Origin: Liolophura sinensis
Lineage: Eukaryota; Mollusca; Polyplacophora; Chitonida; Chitonidae
DNA: 64,000 bases
Direction: 5' to 3'
Assembly: GCF_032854445.1 (NCBI RefSeq)
Contig: NC_088299.1
Location: 16,363,608 to 16,427,607, forward strand
The position numbers and the translations under genes were made by a program. The notes below the pieces were generated by a model. It was not told the DNA's origin. It did not search any database and worked only from the letters and a program-made list of their open reading frames with translations. This document shows, piece after piece, positions 58,700-64,000 of the stretch. Every line of letters starts with the position of its first letter. Within the stretch, counting starts at the first letter, position 1.

Positions 58700-60529
58700 C
58701 TTTACAGTAGACTCACTTATCACAGACTTTATATACGATTAAAAAAGTATATGTGAATTAAAAATTCCCACACATGTACATTGAAATTTTATTTCATTTT
58801 TTCTTCTTAAACATCTCCATCATCATTACTTCTGTAATATGACCAATGTGTTGACAGATAAACCAACAAGGTCAGGTATCACATATGTTGTCATAGTGAT
58901 CATGCTGCCTCACTGAAAAGCTATGTCAGAAACAATAGCTTCCATGACACCAAAAAAAATTGAAACCTTGTCAAGCCATGCATTGTAATTGGCTGTTTGC
59001 CCACAGCTGAGTCAGACAAACGAAATAACACCCAGGGATTGGAAATTATAACATCTCTGGTTTCATCAAACCGTAGCTTCTGGTTCTATGTGACAGCAGT
59101 GATAGTCCATTTTCTTGGCCTTCTAGTGATATTCTAAACATTTTACGAGAGGTCTTGGAACCTCTTAAGATATCAAAACCACAAATAAGACTTGTTTTTA
59201 ATCCCTAGCCCATAAATTCATTTACAAGTGTTTTTGATACATGCTACAGAAGAAAGCAGAGAGTTGAATTCACAGAATAAGCTGTCTAGGGGTCTGGACA
59301 TGACCAATCAAATGTCAGATCGTGCTATTCAAATATGAAATCGTAGAGCACGTGTAACATATCACCCTTTACAGGGAATTCTTAAACAATGAAACATTTA
59401 CAAGATGGGGATGTTAAATATTTGGGTTAATATTTGTGATGTGGAATGAGCCAGAGTTTCCTACATGTACGAAGCAAATCGTAATGCAAATCGCTTGCGT
59501 CAAAATAGCATGTTTTATTCTTCCTTGTCAGCAGCAACATCACATATTTTCCCCATGATTTCAATGTATCTAAACGAAACTAATGTGTATCTAAACGAAA
59601 CGAAAGTGGCCAGTTTTATCAGGAGCTCCAGTTCTTGTCTCCCTCCCGACAAACATTACAGATCTATAAACCATGTAACTCTCTGATGCCACTAGGTTAA
59701 GAGATCACTACTAACACGGCCATTAGATCTGTAATATTGTCTGACCAAACCTGCCCAGACACCCAGTGCATTTTCTTTGCAAATAAAACATGCAAATACC
59801 AAGTTCAATTTGATGCTAGCAATCAGCACGCAAAGCTAATCAGCTAATGTAAATATGGTGTGTTAAGCACATATCAGAACATATCGGAGATCAATTGATG
59901 GGATGGAAAAGAGTGTTGGGATAAGAGAAACGTGGCTGAGGGAATTTTACACAACATGAAGCTGACAAGACAGCCACCCCAGCCCCCATCAAAACGAACA
60001 CCAAGGACCCCCCCTCCTGCCTCCCCTCCCCCAACCACCATACACACACACTCCCTCCCCACCCCATATCCAGCAGACTAATTTACTGGAATCACTTTGA
60101 ATTTGTTGTCAGAGCTAGGAAGGCCATGCTAAGGAACTGTCGAAAGGCAAATATTCCAATTACTAAATTACATCAGCAAACATTGTACATAATGTTCAGT
60201 TCTCATGTTGCCATAGGAACTATGTTTGCTCGGCCCATGACAGCTCTGCAGTAACTCTGCCGAATCACACCATACTCTGACATTTTATTACATAACAGCA
60301 AAAAAATTGTAGAGTTTATGCACAAAAATTTTAATGTTTGCCATCAAAAATGATACGACACGAAACCACTGTCCTATGAAACCGTAAAAATGTTTTTCAG
60401 CACAGAATTTTTTTGACTAAAATTGATGCTCTAGCATTCAAATTAAAAAGTAGAGCAGTAATGAACATGGCAGGGCTACCATTATAGAATCCCCATGTCG
60501 TCTGAGGCAAAGTTATAATGCAAATTGAG
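58700..60529. other. non-coding stretch with one small ATG frame
   Basis: At 59465-59686 a plus-strand ATG frame of 73 codons (MYEANRNANRLRQN) contains a doubled YLNETN/YLNETK motif from a short DNA duplication. There is no splice or promoter support. Confidence 0.4.
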
Positions 60530-60759
60530 GGTTCTCTGTGGTCGAGGTGGTTAGCGTGCCAGCGCGGCACAATCATCCATGAGCCTCTCACCAATGAGGT
60601 CGCTGTAAGCCTAGCTCATGATGGCTTCCTCTGCCACCATCCTGCAGATGGTCGTGGGTTTCTTTCAGTTTCTTCTCACCATAATGCTGGTCACCATCAT
60701 ATAAGTGAAATATTCTTGAGTATGGCGTGAGACACAAAACAAATAAAGAAATAAATAAT
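60530..60759 (+). mobile_element. SINE family A, near full-length copy
   Basis: The head GTGGTCGAGGTGGTTAGCGT (A box region) is followed by a diverged B box near GGTCGCTGTAAGCCTAGCTC. ATGGTCGTGGGTTTC, AGTGAAATATTCTTGAGTAT and the (AAAT)n-type tail follow. Plus orientation. The B box is damaged, so it is probably inactive. Confidence 0.88.
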
Positions 60760-60813
60760 GCAAAGCGTATAGTCATAATAATAACACCTTACTAAAGAAA
60801 CAGATAGGTACTC

Positions 60814-61040
60814 ATGACTTTCTCGACTGCAGCAAGAAGCGCCACGTTATTGCTGTTGTTGTTTCTGCTGGGGACAGTGGACAAATACATGTTCTTCAAG
60901 ATTACTGGGTACATCAGAAATGCTAATACATCACAGTTTGTGACTGCACATCCGTCAACAGGCTTAAATATCTTCTTCATATTTTATGCAGATCCAATGT
61001 ACAACATACTTAATGTATGCAAATCATATGCATGTCTAAG
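60814..61040 (+). CDS. candidate first exon encoding a signal peptide or membrane anchor
   Basis: An ATG at 60814 starts MTFSTAARSATLLLLLFLLG, a short polar/basic start followed by a leucine-rich core, then TVDKYMFFKITGY and NTSQFVTAHPSTG with an NTS sequon. The frame reaches GTCTAAG|GTGAGG, a consensus donor at 61040, and would stop at TGA right after if unspliced (76 codons). Reading: an N-terminal exon of a secreted or membrane protein, or a 76-residue secreted peptide. It begins only about 55 bp after the SINE tail, leaving little room for its own promoter. No family is recognised. Confidence 0.28.
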
Positions 61041-61044
61041 GTGA

Positions 61045-64000
61045 GGTCACAGAGTGTGTAATGTCATGTGACATGCGATTTTGCTGACGTCAGGACGCTG
61101 CTAAATGTTGGGTCTTGTAGAACGAAATTGAAAATGTGAAGAAAGTCAACTTAGGAATTTTGCCAGGACATTTCAATATCTTACATGTACGTGTGCATGA
61201 GGATCAGGGTTAAGGGTGTCAGAAAGGGAGTTAGTCAGAACAAAAGACAGAAAACTTTCAGAAACCATGGACAGAAAAAAACAAGAAAAATCCCGCCTGC
61301 CAAAACTGCTGGCACTTTGGAAAATGTAGTTGCTATGATGTATTTTCTGTCATCTAGACCTGAACAGTGAGAGAGATTAATGTGGATTACTGTGATCAAA
61401 TCCTGTTTACTACACAGAAGGAAATGGTGAATTTGCATGGAAATACATCTTTAATTCAACTTAACAGTCATAACAGTATAAAGTCACAGGTGTAAATATC
61501 AGAAGCAATCTTATTAACTAGATACAACATACAGCAAATGTAGATTGTCCTCAGGTAATCGGTATGATATTAAAATCTGAAAAAAAGGTCACAAAGGATT
61601 TAAATACACCTGTACATGTACACAGAAGCCTTCTGTGTCATGCATTAAGATCATTATACGTAAAGGTGCTTACTGTGGGAAAGGTCCGCAGATTGGAATA
61701 GGAATGGGGTTTTTTTTCTCACCCTTTTTACATGCCAAAGTTTCTTATTTTAGATAAATTGTACATGATTGTACAAAGCAAGGCACTCAAGCTGAAAACA
61801 CTCTACTGTTTCAAATACCTGACCACATGCTGTGGCCAAAACATGTGACTTCCCTGGTTGACACGAAATGGTCTCCAGCATAACAAGTTACATCACTTGG
61901 CCAATGATAGTTCTGCCATGAAATGATGTACAAAACCACTGTATACCACTGTAGAGGAACCTTTATACACACATGTACAGGCAGGAAGTGCTACCAGCAC
62001 TGTGCATGTTGACAAGCAGCTAACATTATCTTATACATTTACATTTGACGTTTGGGTACATTAATTTATACTGGTACATTTAAATCTCATGTATTTAGTC
62101 CCATCAAAATGCTTCTCACTGATCTAGGTCTAGAGACCTTTAGAGATTTTCTACTAAAGCCATGTTCTGCTGATCTTGTGCCTCTTGTCATTCCCTCTCT
62201 TAGCTTCACTGGGCTGTTCCCCACCAACTTTTTCACACAAATAATTCACCGACAAACATGAGAGTACCTCCACATATTTAGAAATGTTTGTTAGAAATTT
62301 ACACACAAGTAGATATTGATGCATTGAAATGTGTAATATACACACCAATACATAAGTAAAAAAAATTAAAAACTTGAAAAACTGTTTGTAATTTAGCTGC
62401 ACATGTATGTCTAATAACAAGGAGGGTTTTTTATAGAATGGCTGAATTATTATTATATTAAAGCTAATACCGTATCATTGTGAACTTGTAAACAGACATC
62501 AGAAATCCAGTATGGTTCCCCACAATTAAACCCCAACATGCAGACTACAGGGAAGTCAGTGCAGTGTACATGTGTCGTGTAAAACAACAACAGTCATCAA
62601 CATTCATTCAGCACAGGTGGTGTGCTTAACTTCTCTGTTCACTCATACATTCACCAGCCTGACATGTGTCACATCTAAACACCCAGATACATACGTAGCT
62701 TCTGCGAATATCATTACCTTCACCTGTAACAACTGTGTGTAACCGTTACCGACGTGATAAAACAATTTGCATAACTGCAGATGCATTTAAATTTACAAAT
62801 ATATTTCAGGGCTCCTAAAAGCACTTGGGCGACTAAAATCATCACAGAATAATAATGATGATGATAATAATGATAATTATACAGTATTTTGTTTTGTACA
62901 GAGTGAAAATGGATGTGTGGACTTTACCTGAACATATGTTACATATAAGAAAACAACAACTAAAATAACATTATGATTTGTAACCAACCAATCCACAGGT
63001 AGATTTACAGGCCAATTAAGCTCTGGACAGCTTAGGAACCTAATTTGTGAGTACATGTAAATATCTATATTATATAGGAGCTGTGAAGAGCATCTCCATA
63101 CAGCTTCTTCATCCACAGCATTTATAGTGAAGGTTTCCCCCATCCCCTCCGCCAATGTACAATTTTTTGCTAAATGCCAAATATATATATGTATACTGCA
63201 AAGTAATTTCTGCAGCCAAAACAGCTGCATCTAAAGGTCATAACCTCTGATTGAACCTGGCTACTGACCTCCATTCAAGAACATCTGTTGCAGTACATAT
63301 TTACATGTCCATATTTGTTTTGCCTACACATCTGACACAACAAACTAGCTGTGAATAAATTCTTAATAAGAGCCAATATTCCCAATGGTACAGTTCATCA
63401 ACGCCATACATAACACGTCCATCTGCCTACATGGAGATGTCATCATGGACACAAGAAATATGTCGGCAATCCCCAAAAAACAAAATATGAAAATCTGTCC
63501 TCGATTATTATGCATAAGGAAACTTTCAGCCTCATCAATCAATACCCAATGAGTTCTGATGATCGAGACCCAAGGCTTTGGCCTACCTGTATATAAGACT
63601 GTAAGCTATCCAGGGCTCTACATATAGGATGCACCCTCATAATCATGCATACATGAGATTTTACATAAATGTACATTTTACGTGGGTCAGAAAAATCCAC
63701 ACAATCTTGAATGTGTGTAATTATCAAAATGTTTTAAACACAAGACCAATAAACTTTTTACCCACGGCGCTATAGTTGACCATTTTTTGCCATAATGGTG
63801 GAAGACACTTGACAGCCAACAAACTTCATATAAGACAACACAAAATGCCCAAAATGAGCAAACCCTGTCACCTGCTTAGAAAAAAGAGGTGAGGGCAACT
63901 CAGGGATTCCTCGTCTGAACCGACTCATGCCCTAAAAACTGTCAGGCAAACATCATCACCACTGACTGATGATTTGCCATTGCTTTCCTGAATTTACACA
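61045..64000. other. non-coding stretch to the window end
   Basis: AT-rich. Small frames at 61185-61370 (very basic, MYVCMRIRVKGVRKG), 62052-62261 and 62877-63230 have no splice or start support that I can defend. No repeats of the named families were found. Confidence 0.45.

Overview
This is a eukaryotic window, AT-rich and mostly non-coding. It contains no bacterial features, no CRISPR array, no rRNA and no intact tRNA gene. It most likely comes from a marine lophotrochozoan, probably a mollusc. The main reason is a tRNA-derived SINE whose 3' domain (GTACTCAAGAATATTTCACTT, just before a TTTATTTATTT-type tail on the complementary strand) I associate with bivalve and gastropod DNA. At least 19 full or partial copies are present. 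A second SINE with a GAGTGAGTGAGTGCTT-type end also fits molluscs. The species cannot be named from the sequence.

Layout. The dominant visible structure is tandem repeats. About 20 minisatellites, near 10 kb in total by my coordinates, lie at 0.4, 2.8, 3.4-3.8, 6.0-6.35, 7.9-8.6, 8.6-9.1, 13.8-14.2, 14.5-15.4, 17.2-17.4, 17.9-19.3, 23.6-23.8, 24.6-24.9, 31.0-32.9, 36.1-36.9, 37.8-38.0, 40.6-40.75, 43.6-43.8, 46.9-47.7 and 50.9-51.6 kb. Almost all the longest open frames (up to 374 codons) are read-through of these arrays and are not genes. Between the arrays lie SINE copies, a small family of terminal-inverted-repeat (MITE-like) elements (6.8, 9.2, 43.8, 58.6 kb), a foldback element (42.0-42.1 kb) and an older interspersed repeat (21.5-22.2 kb).

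Genes. No complete gene can be read. The window looks like large introns and intergenic DNA with small candidate exons. The best are plus-strand exon-like segments at 1111-1193, 15566-15794, 29507-29595, 54615-54707 and a terminal exon at 41124-41249, and a minus-strand segment at 55976-56126. Each combines splice-site signals with an open frame of protein-like composition. I do not recognise any of the encoded proteins. I cannot link the exons into a transcript, and several GC-richer islands are open on both strands. Short exon-like segments also arise by chance in 64 kb, so confidence is kept low to moderate.

The most interesting structural observation is that five minisatellites begin exactly inside or beside a SINE copy. 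At three of them the array unit matches the SINE segment that carries a built-in direct repeat (GGAAACC twice, about 22 bp apart). This suggests that the SINE seeds minisatellites. No new defence, biosynthetic or other multi-gene system is visible.
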